A stretch of DNA of 33,611 bases from Gammaproteobacteria bacterium (GTDB lineage Bacteria; Pseudomonadota; Gammaproteobacteria; Pseudomonadales; Moraxellaceae). The DNA is taken from the NCBI GenBank assembly GCA_028868515.1, contig JAGWUI010000026.1, positions 1 through 33,611 on the forward strand. Direction: 5' to 3'. The notes beneath the pieces were generated by a model. That model saw nothing but the letters and a program-made list of their open reading frames with translations, was not told where the DNA came from and ran no database searches. A program made the translations under genes and the position numbers. Position 1 is the first letter of the stretch. The number at the start of each line of letters is the position of its first letter. Of this stretch, positions 17,237-26,310 are shown in pieces.

Positions 17237-17803
17237 ATGAAAACCGCTCAAGAAGTCAAAGCTGGCAACGTAATTATGGTTAATGGCAACCCAATGGTTG
17301 TTTTGAAAACTGAATTCAACAAATCAGGCCGTAACTCTGCTGTTGTTAAAATGAAGATGAAGAACTTGCTCAATGAACAAGCTCAAGAATCTGTCTACAA
17401 AGCTGACGAAAAATTCGATCAAATCATTCTTGAAACCAAAGAAGCGACATTCTCTTACTTCGCAGATCCAATGTATGTCTTCATGGACACTGAATACAAC
17501 CAACTTGAAGTAGAAAAAGATAACCTCGGCGACACCATCAACTTCATCGAAGATGGTATGAATGATATTTGTGAAATCACTTTGTACGAAGGCAAGCCAA
17601 TTTCTGTTGAATTACCAACAATCATCGTCCGTGAAGTGGAATACACAGAACCAGCAGCTAAAGGCGACACTTCAGGTAAAGTTACCAAAGTTGCACGCTT
17701 GAAATCAGGTTTCGAACTGCAAGTTGCAGCATTCATCGAAATCGGCGAACGCATCGAAATCGACTCACGCGATGGTTCATTCCGCGCACGCGCTAAAGGT
17801 TAA
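17237..17803 (+). CDS. efp: Elongation factor P, arginine type
   Basis: EF-P enters stalled ribosomes and helps form bonds between consecutive prolines. The protein has 188 residues, exactly the length of E. coli EF-P. The tip of domain I reads [10 protein letters not shown] with Arg32 in place of the Lys34 modified by EpmA, which marks the EarP-rhamnosylated type and agrees with the upstream earP. The ATG at 17237 is used because the conserved [11 protein letters not shown] starts there; the frame is open upstream but unlike the family. A possible -10 box TAGAAT lies at 17182-17187, so efp may be expressed independently of earP. A strong terminator ends the unit. Confidence 0.98.
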   Translation: MKTAQEVKAGNVIMVNGNPMVVLKTEFNKSGRNSAVVKMKMKNLLNEQAQESVYKADEKFDQIILETKEATFSYFADPMYVFMDTEYNQLEVEKDNLGDTINFIEDGMNDICEITLYEGKPISVELPTIIVREVEYTEPAAKGDTSGKVTKVARLKSGFELQVAAFIEIGERIEIDSRDGSFRARAKG

Positions 17804-17844
17804 TGCTTTAGCGAATTGCATGTTTAAACCATGTATGTAAAATC

Positions 17845-17869
17845 AAGAGAGCTTCGGCTCTCTTTTTTT
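17845..17869 (+). terminator. Intrinsic terminator of efp
   Basis: AGAGAGC-TTCG-GCTCTCT (17846-17863) is a 7-bp stem with the very stable UUCG loop, followed by six T's. It lies 42 bases after the efp stop codon. Confidence 0.92.
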
Positions 17870-17964
17870 ATGCGACTTTTTAAACTCAATAGCTCGTTGA
17901 GCGGAGTCGAAACGCGCGGCGAATATTCAAATCAGCTTATTCAAAAGTCAGGAAAAATAATACG

Positions 17965-18258
17965 ATGCACCCCAGCAAAGTTGATCGCGACAAACTAAAC
18001 ACGTTGACCGACCTTCCCAATATTGGAAAAGCCTGTGCAGAAGATTTGCGAATGCTTGGAATTTTTGAACCAGCGCAATTGATTGGAAAGGATCCATATC
18101 AACTATTTGAGGATTTATGTCTTAAAACAGGTACACAGATTGATCCATGTATGCTGGATACATTCATCTCCATTACCCGTTTTATGAATGGAGAGCCACC
18201 ACAACCTTGGTGGCATTATACGGTTGAACGTAAAAGGAATTGGAGCAGAACTATTTAA
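17965..18258 (+). CDS. Helix-hairpin-helix protein, Cdd1 (pathogenicity locus) family
   Basis: The 97-residue protein has LTDLPNIGKACAEDLRMLGI (about 14-33), a helix-hairpin-helix of the type found in TfoX C-termini and the small Cdd1 family, followed by PAQLIGKDPYQLFEDLC and a C-terminal WWHYT motif. Such proteins are thought to bind DNA or RNA non-specifically; no reaction is known. AGGAAA lies nine bases before the ATG at 17965. It follows the efp terminator and so is probably a separate unit. Its stop codon overlaps by four bases the stop of the convergent repeat-membrane gene. The family name is established; its role is not. Confidence 0.82.
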   Translation: MHPSKVDRDKLNTLTDLPNIGKACAEDLRMLGIFEPAQLIGKDPYQLFEDLCLKTGTQIDPCMLDTFISITRFMNGEPPQPWWHYTVERKRNWSRTI

Positions 18259-18989
18259 ACTGTACCTGCTCCTCGCATAAACGGTACGCGTCGTAACTTA
18301 GATACTACTTCACCGATCTCAGCGACTTTATCTAGTGCTTCGCTCATCTTCGCAATAGCATCAATGTTATCGGTCAAGGATGCTAATTTTTCTAACGAAT
18401 TGCGCATGTCAGCAATCGCTTCAATATGTGTTCCTAAATCTGCTAAACGTTGAAGTGTTTGTTGCATCAACGTGATGAGATCAATACTCTCACCTAACTC
18501 AGCAATCTTCTCTAAAGACACACTCATTTCCGCAATTGTTTCAACATGCTCAACAACCTTAGCAAGCTGATTCAACGAACCTTTCATACCTGAAATTGTT
18601 TTGATATCAAAAGAAATTTCGTCTAATGAACGTCCCATATCAGCAATCGCACGAGTATCCGAAGACATCTGCTTAATCGCAGAGCTCATGCTGGAAACTT
18701 CATGAATATCTCTTGCGACATTGGCAATCAGAATCAAAAACTCAAGCAAAACACGACAGATCACCGCCAATACAATAAATGCAAGCGGCGATGCCAAAAC
18801 ATAGATCCAGCCACGTAATTGTGAATCATCGAAGGCTGACCAAACCACATGAGCCATCACCCCAAATGATGCAAGTAGCAATAACGGATACAGCACAGGC
18901 AATAATTCTAGTGCTGTCAAACGCTTAGAAAACGAAAAATTAAATAAAATTCGATAGCTTTGTTTAAGCAATTGAAAAAAATGCTTCAT
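18255..18989 (-). CDS. Membrane protein with five 20-residue repeats (DUF4282-like N-terminus)
   Basis: The 244-residue protein has an N-terminal region (about 14-90) like DUF4282: FNFSFSKRLTALELLPVLYP followed by two membrane helices (about 28-50 and 61-89). The rest is cytoplasmic or periplasmic and repetitive. Five repeats of exactly 20 residues run without gaps at 130-149, 150-169, 170-189, 190-209 and 210-229, after a partial copy at 113-129. The consensus is E-A-I-A-x-M-x-x-S-L-x-K-L-A-E-L-G-x-x-I, with hydrophobic positions 3, 6, 10, 13, 16 and 20. This predicts an amphipathic rod or a solenoid of short helices rather than a simple heptad coiled coil. No function is known. It is monocistronic and convergent with the HhH gene. 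Confidence 0.75.
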   Translation of the reverse strand: MKHFFQLLKQSYRILFNFSFSKRLTALELLPVLYPLLLLASFGVMAHVVWSAFDDSQLRGWIYVLASPLAFIVLAVICRVLLEFLILIANVARDIHEVSSMSSAIKQMSSDTRAIADMGRSLDEISFDIKTISGMKGSLNQLAKVVEHVETIAEMSVSLEKIAELGESIDLITLMQQTLQRLADLGTHIEAIADMRNSLEKLASLTDNIDAIAKMSEALDKVAEIGEVVSKLRRVPFMRGAGTV

Positions 18990-19248
18990 GTGTAGGTTTT
19001 ACTCTCGATACGCTTGTCCACTTTATAAATACATCTAAAGCAAGCCTGATTGAAACCATGTGATCAGAACACTTTTCCGATCATCTAACCACACAATACA
19101 ATAGATACATGAAGATTTGATGCTTCAACTGTCCTACTAGCTACAAAATTTATAGAACTAAAAGTTAGGATTAAGAATGCTTTCATTCCAATTTTAGTTT
19201 GCAGGAGCTATAGATCTTATTTTGAATATTCCCCCGTTTTAGCAAAAA

Positions 19249-20037
19249 TTAGCAATCAGCCAAGAATGGCAATACTTTGATTAAAAATTCTTCGGGTTTC
19301 TCTGCAAATGGCGCATGTCCTGATTGCATGACAAACAGTTTAGAACCTTGTATAGCTTGATGTGCGATGACACCATCTTTCTTGGCTGGGATGACAGGAT
19401 CATATTTTCCAAAGATGAGTAATGTCGGCGCTTTGATTGCCGATGCACGTTGGCGTAAATCATGATCTGAGACAATAAAACTACACCAGACAGCCCGACT
19501 CATTGCGATACGTTCATCAGTCGCTTGCGATGTAGCGGCTCGCTCGAGCATTGCTTCTACTGTTGGTGTCCGATGACGTAGATACCGCGCTGCAAAAAAA
19601 CGTGGTGAGAATGAAAAACGACTTGCCTGAAACTTACAGAACATTCGCGTGATCATATTATGTGGTGTAAATCCGCCCGGTGAAACCAGCACCAAACCTC
19701 GTACAAGTTCAGGCGCTTCAATTGCCAGCCGAGCCGCAGCATTGCCACCCAAAGAATTACCAATAATCAAAACTGGAGGTAATGCCAATGCAGTCAAAAA
19801 CTCACGCAAAACATGATAAAAATACTCTGGGCTGACTTGAGATAATTGTTCTGGCGCTGTCGACTTACCATAGCCCGGCCAATCCAATGCTAGCACTCGA
19901 TATTGCTTTGCTAATACAGGAATGACCGCATCAAAATCCTGACTATCGCCGGGATTAGCATGAAGCAAAATCAGCGGCGTGCCTTGACCTGACTCACTAT
20001 AGTGCACTATTCCTGAAGGAAGATTTATTATTGGCAT
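19249..20037 (-). CDS. Alpha/beta hydrolase
   Basis: The 262-residue protein has the alpha/beta-hydrolase core: the oxyanion-hole segment LILLHANPG (22-30), DWPGYGKS, the nucleophile turn IIGNSLGGNA with Ser95, Asp213 in FGKYDPVIP and His241 in MQSGHAPFAEKPEEF. HANPG replaces the more usual HGxPG. It resembles the BphD/MhpC and general esterase group, but the substrate cannot be read from sequence. The ATG at 20037 is preferred (GGGA nine bases upstream); a GTG at 20112 would overlap the stop of the preceding gene in the form TAGTG but lacks a ribosome site and adds an unrelated N-terminus. The upstream SUKH gene is on the same strand, 74 bases away. Confidence 0.85.
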   Translation of the reverse strand: MPIINLPSGIVHYSESGQGTPLILLHANPGDSQDFDAVIPVLAKQYRVLALDWPGYGKSTAPEQLSQVSPEYFYHVLREFLTALALPPVLIIGNSLGGNAAARLAIEAPELVRGLVLVSPGGFTPHNMITRMFCKFQASRFSFSPRFFAARYLRHRTPTVEAMLERAATSQATDERIAMSRAVWCSFIVSDHDLRQRASAIKAPTLLIFGKYDPVIPAKKDGVIAHQAIQGSKLFVMQSGHAPFAEKPEEFLIKVLPFLADC

Positions 20038-20111
20038 ATGAGATGATCCCAAAGTTGAATTTTTAAGAGTATAAAGCAGGCTTACATTTATAATACTCGT
20101 TATTTTTATCA

Positions 20112-20933
20112 CTACTTAGATTTGTGTTTCGCAGCATTAGTAATATATAAATCATTCCAAAAATCTAAATTCTCGCAGGAAGAACTACAAAATGCCTCTA
20201 AAAGCTCATTGAGGGATTTATATCGCTTAGCGCCAGGATATTTAACCGAGAAATCCCATGCCTCCCATTCTCCATTTGGAAAAATAATTTGAGGATTGAT
20301 TAAAAATACCCCACTATCCACAACAGGCCCCAAAGCGATAATATGCTTAAGATACTCATCGCGAATCTTTACAGGGTCTTGTGTTGGACCATATTGAAAA
20401 TATTCAGAATTACTTACCTCGCTCACATCTTTCATCGCGCCAGTCCAATCATTTACTAAATTTGGATCTTGTTCATTTAGCCAACCAATTTGAGCCGTAG
20501 GATATAAGTCAACATCAATTCCAGAATAATCGACTATGCTCATAACGCCATTTGTTATTGATAAAAAAGCAATGAGACTGGGTGGTAAAGGAATACCGAT
20601 TCTCTTTTGTAACGCAGCAATCTCATCTGCACTTGCAGGCGGTAGAAATATTGAATCTCTTTTTAAAACATTTTGTTGGATTTTGTCTAACGGATAACTT
20701 GCATGACGTATTCGGCTCAGAACCTCTCGATTCCAATACTCAATAAAATGAGGCAAGCCAAACTCTGCAATCATCCCTTCCGTTTTTAGTGGTTTAATTG
20801 GTTCTTTATATCTAAAATTGTTATCTACCCCTCCATAATGCCGAGGTCTTTTCAGCACCTCAACAACAGTATATAGCGCAAGTCCACTTAAAGAGGCAAT
20901 CAACTTACGACGAGTGATATTTTGTTTATTCAT
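20112..20933 (-). CDS. SMI1/KNR4 (SUKH) domain protein with Tat-like N-terminus
   Basis: The 273-residue protein begins MNKQNITRRKLIASLSGLAL, a twin-arginine-like signal (T-R-R-K-L-I followed by a hydrophobic stretch). After a spacer, residues about 98-235 match the SUKH fold: PASADEIAALQKRIGIPLPP, SLIAFLSITNGV, the WLNE segment, and a C-terminal GEWEAWDFS and LNELLEAF. SUKH proteins usually are cytosolic immunity proteins of polymorphic toxins or housekeeping scaffolds; export would be unusual. No toxin gene is next to it. The ATG at 20933 is chosen over TTG at 20945. The alpha/beta hydrolase gene follows on the same strand. Domain assignment is fairly secure; the exported location is inferred. 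Confidence 0.75.
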   Translation of the reverse strand: MNKQNITRRKLIASLSGLALYTVVEVLKRPRHYGGVDNNFRYKEPIKPLKTEGMIAEFGLPHFIEYWNREVLSRIRHASYPLDKIQQNVLKRDSIFLPPASADEIAALQKRIGIPLPPSLIAFLSITNGVMSIVDYSGIDVDLYPTAQIGWLNEQDPNLVNDWTGAMKDVSEVSNSEYFQYGPTQDPVKIRDEYLKHIIALGPVVDSGVFLINPQIIFPNGEWEAWDFSVKYPGAKRYKSLNELLEAFCSSSCENLDFWNDLYITNAAKHKSK

Positions 20934-21084
20934 AAGAAAAGCCAACAGTGCACAGTATCAATATCTATAAAATACTTTTTCATTATTATTTCGCCTGAAT
21001 GACAAGTTTTTTCAATAGGCTATATAAGCATACTCTCAATGTCAATTTTCATATTAAGTCAAAATCTATACTATTTTTTTGAAT

Positions 21085-21115
21085 AAAAAAGCCCTACATT
21101 CACATGCAGGGCTTT
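21085..21115 (-). terminator. Intrinsic terminator of ilvC
   Basis: In the ilvC direction AAAGCCCTGCAT pairs with ATGTAGGGCTTT (12 bp with one G-U, 4-base loop), followed by six T's (21090-21085). It starts 17 bases after the ilvC stop codon. Confidence 0.92.
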
Positions 21116-21132
21116 ATCAAAACTAACGAATC

Positions 21133-22206
<1,074 letters not shown>

Positions 22207-22215
22207 TTAATTTAT

Positions 22216-22255
22216 GGCGCGCAATTTAACAGTTATTGAGCTAAATTGCAGCGCC
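22216..22255 (-). repeat. Hairpin in the ilvH-ilvC gap
   Basis: GGCGCGCAATTTA (22216-22228) pairs with TAAATTGCAGCGCC (22242-22255): 13 base pairs with one bulged base and a 13-base loop. No T-run follows. It lies 67-106 bases before the ilvC ATG, where it could be a processing or stabilising element that sets ilvBH and ilvC levels apart. Confidence 0.6.
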
Positions 22256-22313
22256 AATTTGACAACTTTTTGCGAAAAGCTTTGATCAATAGAACAAAGC
22301 TTGCTGGTAAACA

Positions 22314-22805
22314 TTAAACGCTGAGAACTTTCTCACCGCGAGCAACACCAAGCACACCAGAACGCACAACTTCCAAAATTGTGTTTTCTGACAATGCTTC
22401 GATAAAGCCATCAAGCTTATCGGTCGCACCAGCGATTTGAATGGTGTATGTCGTTGGTGTGACATCAACCACTTGCGCGCGGAAAATATCAGCCGTACGT
22501 TTGATTTCTGCACGTGCAGCACCAATCGCTTTAAGCTTGATCAACATCAACTCACGTTCAATATGTGAACCTTCTGATAGATCAACAACCTTCACAACTT
22601 CAATTAGCTTATTGAGCTGCTTAGTGATTTGCTCAATTTTGTGCTCATCACCATAGGTGGTCAGTGTCAAACGTGACAATGTTGAGTCTTCAGTCGGCGC
22701 AACGTTAAGTGTTTCAATGTTATAGCCGCGTTGACTAAACAAGCCTACCAAACGTGACAATGCGCCCGGTTCGTTTTCAACTAATACAGAAATAATATGG
22801 CGCAT
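22314..22805 (-). CDS. ilvH: Acetolactate synthase small (regulatory) subunit
   Basis: IlvH activates the catalytic subunit and gives valine feedback inhibition. The 163-residue protein opens [20 protein letters not shown], an ACT domain (about 2-77), followed by the C-terminal ACT-like half. The valine-site residues Asn11, Gly14 and Asn29 known from E. coli IlvH are all present, so feedback control is expected. The ATG at 22805 shares its A with the ilvI stop codon (TAATG), so translation is coupled, and GGGGAG lies eight bases upstream inside ilvI. The frame is open for nine codons further upstream, but the family start is this ATG. Confidence 0.97.
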   Translation of the reverse strand: MRHIISVLVENEPGALSRLVGLFSQRGYNIETLNVAPTEDSTLSRLTLTTYGDEHKIEQITKQLNKLIEVVKVVDLSEGSHIERELMLIKLKAIGAARAEIKRTADIFRAQVVDVTPTTYTIQIAGATDKLDGFIEALSENTILEVVRSGVLGVARGEKVLSV

Positions 22806-24568
22806 TATGTACGCTCCCCTTTTCTTAACCACATATCGCGCATGGATTGCTGAGCGATTTGCATTGGGTAAACGTGTTCTTTTGGATCAACGTAAACATC
22901 CATATAAACCAAGCGATCTTTCATCGCCATTGCTTCAGCCATCTTGCTTTCTAGCTGTGATGGATCGGTAATTTTCATACCAACGTGACCGTAAGCTTCA
23001 ACCAATTTCACGAAATCAGGCAATGACTCCATGTATGAGCTTGAATGACGACCTTCGTACTGCATGTCTTGCCACTGCTTCACCATACCGAGTGAACGGT
23101 TGTTCAAACAGAGAATCTTAACTGGCAAGTTGTATTGCAAACAGGTTGAAAGCTCTTGGATATTCATCTGAATCGAGCCTTCGCCTGTAATACAAACGAC
23201 ATCACGCTCAGGGAATGCAAGTTTACAGCCCATTGCGTAAGGCAAACCAACCCCCATCGTGCCTAAGCCACCTGAGTTGATCCACTGACGTGGTTCGTCG
23301 AATTGGTAATACAACGCCGCAAACATCTGATGCTGACCAACGTCAGACGTAATAATTGCCTTACCGTCGGTGATTTTATAGAGCATTTCAACGACTTGCT
23401 GAGGTTTCATTTCTCCATTAGCAGGCGCATCGTAACGGAGACCATGACGTTTACGCCATTCGTTAATTTGTGCCCACCAGTTGTCGATTTCAGCTGCATT
23501 TGGCTTGTTTACACCAAGCTGTTTCAACTGAGTCAACATTTCCGCCAGCACAGGCTCAACAGCACCAACGATTGGAATATGCGCCATGATGGTTTTTGAA
23601 ATCGCCGCTGGGTCGATGTCGATATGAATAATTTTGGCATCTGGACAGAACTTAGACGTGTTATTGGTTACGCGGTCATCAAAACGCGCGCCAATACACA
23701 AGATCACATCAGAATGATGCATCGCCATGTTGGCTTCATAAGTGCCATGCATACCAAGCATACCGACAAACTGTGGATCAGTCCCCGGAAATGCACCCAA
23801 GCCCATCAATGTATTGGTAACTGGGAAATTCAGTAAATGTGCAAGTTCAGTCAAATGATGTGATGCATTACCTTGTACAACACCACCACCTGCATAAATC
23901 ATTGGGCGTTTTGCAAGAAGTAACTCATCAATCGCTTTACGAATTTGACCCGCATGACCACGACCCGGTGGCAAATAAGAACGTAGTTTTACTTTCTCTG
24001 GGTATTCGTAAGGAAATTTTTCCGCTGGATTGGTCATATCTTTTGAGATATCAATCAAAACTGGACCCGGACGACCTGTACTTGCGATATAAAACGCTTT
24101 CTTCACGATCATCGGAATTTCGCTTGCATGGCGAACTTGGAAGCTATGCTTCACAACTGGACGCGAAATACCAAGCATATCGGTTTCTTGGAATGCGTCT
24201 TCACCAACTAAATGCGATGGAACCTGACCAGAAATCACAACCATTGGAATCGAATCCATATAGGCTGTTGCGATTGCTGTAATCGTATTGGTCGCACCTG
24301 GCCCTGAAGTCACGAGCACTACGCCAGTTTCACCTGTCGCACGAGAATAAGCATCTGCCATATGTCCAGCAGCTTGCTCATGACGTACAAGAATATGTTC
24401 AACATTGTTTTGGCGGAACAATGCATCATAAATATGCAGAACCGTACCGCCCGGATAACCGAATAGGTACTTAACGCCTTCGTCGGCCAATGCACGAATG
24501 AGCATCTCACCGCCAGAAAGCAATTCTACTTTCTTCTCTGTTTGCTTATCAGTATTTTCCAATTTCAC
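22805..24568 (-). CDS. ilvI: Acetolactate synthase large (catalytic) subunit
   Basis: This thiamine diphosphate enzyme condenses two pyruvates, or pyruvate with 2-oxobutyrate, in the first common step of branched-chain amino acid synthesis. The 587-residue protein has the catalytic Glu64 in [13 protein letters not shown], the FAD-binding central domain with [11 protein letters not shown], and the cofactor-metal motif [12 protein letters not shown] near 465-476 (GE in place of GD, a variant also seen in pseudomonads) ending with the [14 protein letters not shown] segment. The start is GTG at 24568, with AGGGT a few bases upstream. The N-terminal 15 residues are polar. It is the first gene of ilvI-ilvH-ilvC. 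It could equally be named ilvB; ilvI is chosen because it is paired with ilvH. Confidence 0.97.
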   Translation of the reverse strand: MKLENTDKQTEKKVELLSGGEMLIRALADEGVKYLFGYPGGTVLHIYDALFRQNNVEHILVRHEQAAGHMADAYSRATGETGVVLVTSGPGATNTITAIATAYMDSIPMVVISGQVPSHLVGEDAFQETDMLGISRPVVKHSFQVRHASEIPMIVKKAFYIASTGRPGPVLIDISKDMTNPAEKFPYEYPEKVKLRSYLPPGRGHAGQIRKAIDELLLAKRPMIYAGGGVVQGNASHHLTELAHLLNFPVTNTLMGLGAFPGTDPQFVGMLGMHGTYEANMAMHHSDVILCIGARFDDRVTNNTSKFCPDAKIIHIDIDPAAISKTIMAHIPIVGAVEPVLAEMLTQLKQLGVNKPNAAEIDNWWAQINEWRKRHGLRYDAPANGEMKPQQVVEMLYKITDGKAIITSDVGQHQMFAALYYQFDEPRQWINSGGLGTMGVGLPYAMGCKLAFPERDVVCITGEGSIQMNIQELSTCLQYNLPVKILCLNNRSLGMVKQWQDMQYEGRHSSSYMESLPDFVKLVEAYGHVGMKITDPSQLESKMAEAMAMKDRLVYMDVYVDPKEHVYPMQIAQQSMRDMWLRKGERT

Positions 24569-24686
24569 TCACCCTAATCACATTAACTCGTTGTCCACGC
24601 TATTGATCACAATCTTTTTAATAGCAATAGATAAACAACATGAGCCCAGAATGCGCTATGCAATCCAGACAATCATAGATTTTTAA

Positions 24687-24700
24687 GCTCAATATTGAGC
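24687..24700. promoter_or_regulatory. Perfect palindrome upstream of ilvI
   Basis: GCTCAATATTGAGC is fully self-complementary over 14 bases, 119 bases before the ilvI start codon. Its position suits an operator for a dimeric regulator such as an Lrp- or LysR-type protein, but it does not match a consensus known to me. Confidence 0.4.
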
Positions 24701-24844
24701 AGGATTTTGACGGCAGAGCAGAAAATCATATGCTGGTAAGTGTGACCAGAATAAGACATGCAGCGCATTCGGATGGGAATGCCCCAAAAGCATCAACAAG
24801 CGCTCGCGATAGAGCAGATGTTCGCCAAAGCTAAAGACTTTCAT
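24689..24844 (-). pseudogene. 51-codon ORF or gene remnant upstream of ilvI
   Basis: The frame starts with ATG at 24844 (MKVFSFGEHLLYRERLLMLL) and ends at a TGA inside the palindrome at 24687-24700. It contains eleven leucines, including paired Leu-Leu at three places, but no isoleucine. There is no Shine-Dalgarno. A second frame just upstream (ending at the TGA of GTATGA, 24841-24843) reads KIPYLFIDAHADHPLV and overlaps the ATG, as though one longer gene has been split by a frameshift. It could be a degraded gene, a small real protein, or chance. No family recognised. Confidence 0.3.
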
Positions 24845-25124
24845 ACCAAAGGGTGGTCGGCATGAGCATCGATAAAAAGATAGGGTATTTTCTGAAATTT
24901 TGGGTGTAACGTCAAGGGCTATGAGGGATTAACGATGCTAATATTACTTTAGTATAAAGAAAATCCAGAGCTGTTGAATATTGATTATATTAAATTATAC
25001 AACCACTATAATTATGGACTTTTCGTTGATGAAATATAACTTTCACGGGATCAGAACTCTTACCAATAAACACTTAGCATCTTATACAGTGCTTCCATCA
25101 CATAAGATAATCAAAAATAAATAT

Positions 25125-25523
25125 ATGATAAAAAACAACAACCAACTCACGATCACAACAGATCGAGACAGCGTTTGCGCTGGTGATGATTGCAGAAGTC
25201 ATAATGCTGAATTTTCAATAAAAAGCTCATGCACTATCATAGAACTACTTAAAGCCGCATGGCAAACATCACCTCTGGCGAGTATTTCTGGAGGTAAAGC
25301 AACATGGTTGATTGATATTAGCTCAAATATTGGAGAATGGATGTGTATCGGCGTTATGGCTGAACAATGGACTCACCCGCGACTAACCATCCCTGAAGAA
25401 ACGACCGTTGAAGAATTATTCAAAGATCAAAAACTATCACTTTATTTTCGTTATTGGTGTCAAATAGATCCCGAGATAGTATATGAGTCAGTACGACTAG
25501 GTCAGCCATTACCCAAGAAGTAA
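25125..25523 (+). CDS. Hypothetical protein, unrecognised small soluble family
   Basis: The preferred product is 132 residues from the ATG at 25125. It reads as a compact soluble domain: an N-terminal strand LTITTDRDSVCAGDD, then HNAEFSIKSSCTIIELLKAA, a central SISGGKATWLIDIS, a tryptophan-rich MAEQWTHPRL, and a C-terminal LYFRYWCQIDPEIVYESVR. There are five cysteines and no membrane segment or signal. The frame is open further upstream (ATGs at 25014 and 25029), but that part is AT-rich and low in complexity; no start has a Shine-Dalgarno. I do not know its function. The size, orphan state and position beside a toxin-antitoxin pair resemble immunity-type accessory genes, but no toxin partner is adjacent. 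Confidence 0.6.
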   Translation: MIKNNNQLTITTDRDSVCAGDDCRSHNAEFSIKSSCTIIELLKAAWQTSPLASISGGKATWLIDISSNIGEWMCIGVMAEQWTHPRLTIPEETTVEELFKDQKLSLYFRYWCQIDPEIVYESVRLGQPLPKK

Positions 25524-25578
25524 TAAAGCGATATGCCATATAATTAGCTTGGCTGCACACCTCTTAATTTCTAATCAC

Positions 25579-25932
25579 TTAGGCCAACAAACATCCATAA
25601 GGAATATTTAGACCATGATGCAGTCTTTTAACCATATTGATGCTTAATGGTCGTTTTCGGTTAAGTACTTCGGATGCCTTGCTCGGAGATCCAAGATACT
25701 GAACCAAATCCTTTTGCGTTAAACCTTTCTGTTCCATCATAAATTTAATTGCAGCAACTGGATCAGATGGTGGTATGGGATAATGCGTCTCTTCGTAACG
25801 CTCAACCAACATCGCCAAAATATCCAACTCATCACCTTCAGGCGTACCAACTGCAGCACCCCAAAGCTCATCAATGCGTTCCAATGCTTGAGCAAGATCT
25901 TCATCATTATGGATAGGCTTAACGGTAATCAT
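25579..25932 (-). CDS. higA: HigA-type antitoxin, XRE family
   Basis: The 117-residue protein has an N-terminal acidic part (residues 1-60) that would bind the toxin, and a C-terminal helix-turn-helix (about 63-112, GLTQKDLVQYLGSPSKASEV then LNRKRPLSINMVKRLHHGL) that binds the operator. It neutralises the HigB mRNA interferase and represses the operon. Its ATG (25930-25932) overlaps the toxin stop codon in the form ATGA, so it is translationally coupled. The toxin gene comes first, the order characteristic of higBA and reverse to most type II systems. An operator candidate lies upstream of higB. Confidence 0.9.
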   Translation of the reverse strand: MITVKPIHNDEDLAQALERIDELWGAAVGTPEGDELDILAMLVERYEETHYPIPPSDPVAAIKFMMEQKGLTQKDLVQYLGSPSKASEVLNRKRPLSINMVKRLHHGLNIPYGCLLA

Positions 25933-26231
25933 ATGAGCTCCGCATGTATACGATCATACTGGGCGTGAGTACCAACAAATCGGATATAACCAAACTGTCG
26001 CTCAAAATCAAATGCAACAATCAAACGATACTTATTACCACCGATATTAAAGACAACACGCCCGCCTTTCAAAATGCTCGCTGTACCAAATACATCTTTG
26101 ATTGCCTGTGGGTTCTGATAACTCGCTTTATCAAAATGTCGATACCACTCTGTTAATGGCTCAACCGCATCAAGATATGACGAATTACTTTCCCAAAACA
26201 ATCTAAGCTTACTTTTAGCGATGATATGCAT
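25929..26231 (-). CDS. higB: HigB-type mRNA interferase toxin
   Basis: The 100-residue protein belongs to the HigB toxin family of ribosome-dependent mRNA endonucleases. The sequence starts MHIIAKSKLRLFWESNSSYL and contains the conserved core FNIGGNKYRLIVAFDF (61-76) and C-terminal FVGTHAQYDRI (85-95), in which the histidine and tyrosine are the expected active-site positions. It overlaps higA by four bases and precedes it. The ribosome site is weak (GAAG), which would keep toxin low relative to antitoxin. A TATAAT box and palindrome lie at 26250-26271. The locus is intact and looks functional; it lies in the only accessory-looking patch of the window. Confidence 0.9.
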   Translation of the reverse strand: MHIIAKSKLRLFWESNSSYLDAVEPLTEWYRHFDKASYQNPQAIKDVFGTASILKGGRVVFNIGGNKYRLIVAFDFERQFGYIRFVGTHAQYDRIHAELI

Positions 26232-26249
26232 TTAATTGGCTTCGTCATT

Positions 26250-26271
26250 ATTATATTCCCTTTTTGGGAAT
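26250..26271 (-). promoter_or_regulatory. higBA promoter -10 box with overlapping operator
   Basis: TATAAT (26250-26255, minus strand) abuts the inverted repeat ATTCCC-N5-GGGAAT (26255-26271), which would lie in the -10/-35 spacer. This is the usual site for antitoxin autorepression. The start codon of higB is 19 bases downstream of the -10 box. Confidence 0.65.
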
Positions 26272-26310
26272 TTTAAAAAGAAAAATGTAATCTGTTTTAT
26301 TATTCTTGAG

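Larger units (their letters stand above)
24569..25124. other. 556-base region between divergent ilvI and an unknown gene
   Basis: The region upstream of ilvI holds a perfect 14-base palindrome (24687-24700) and a 51-codon minus-strand frame (24689-24844). No branched-chain leader peptide with runs of Ile, Val or Leu codons, and no clear terminator or antiterminator, was found. The part near 24900-25124 is very AT-rich. Promoters for ilvI and the divergent gene must be here but no strong sigma70 match was found. Confidence 0.5.

Noticed and set aside
20038-20112. GTG start of the alpha/beta hydrolase overlapping the preceding stop (TAGTG)
   Set aside because: The added residues are unlike the family and there is no ribosome site; the ATG at 20037 has one.
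24569-24760. Branched-chain leader peptide and attenuator before ilvI
   Set aside because: No short ORF with runs of Ile, Val or Leu codons and no terminator with U-tract was found; the 51-codon frame lacks Ile and a ribosome site.
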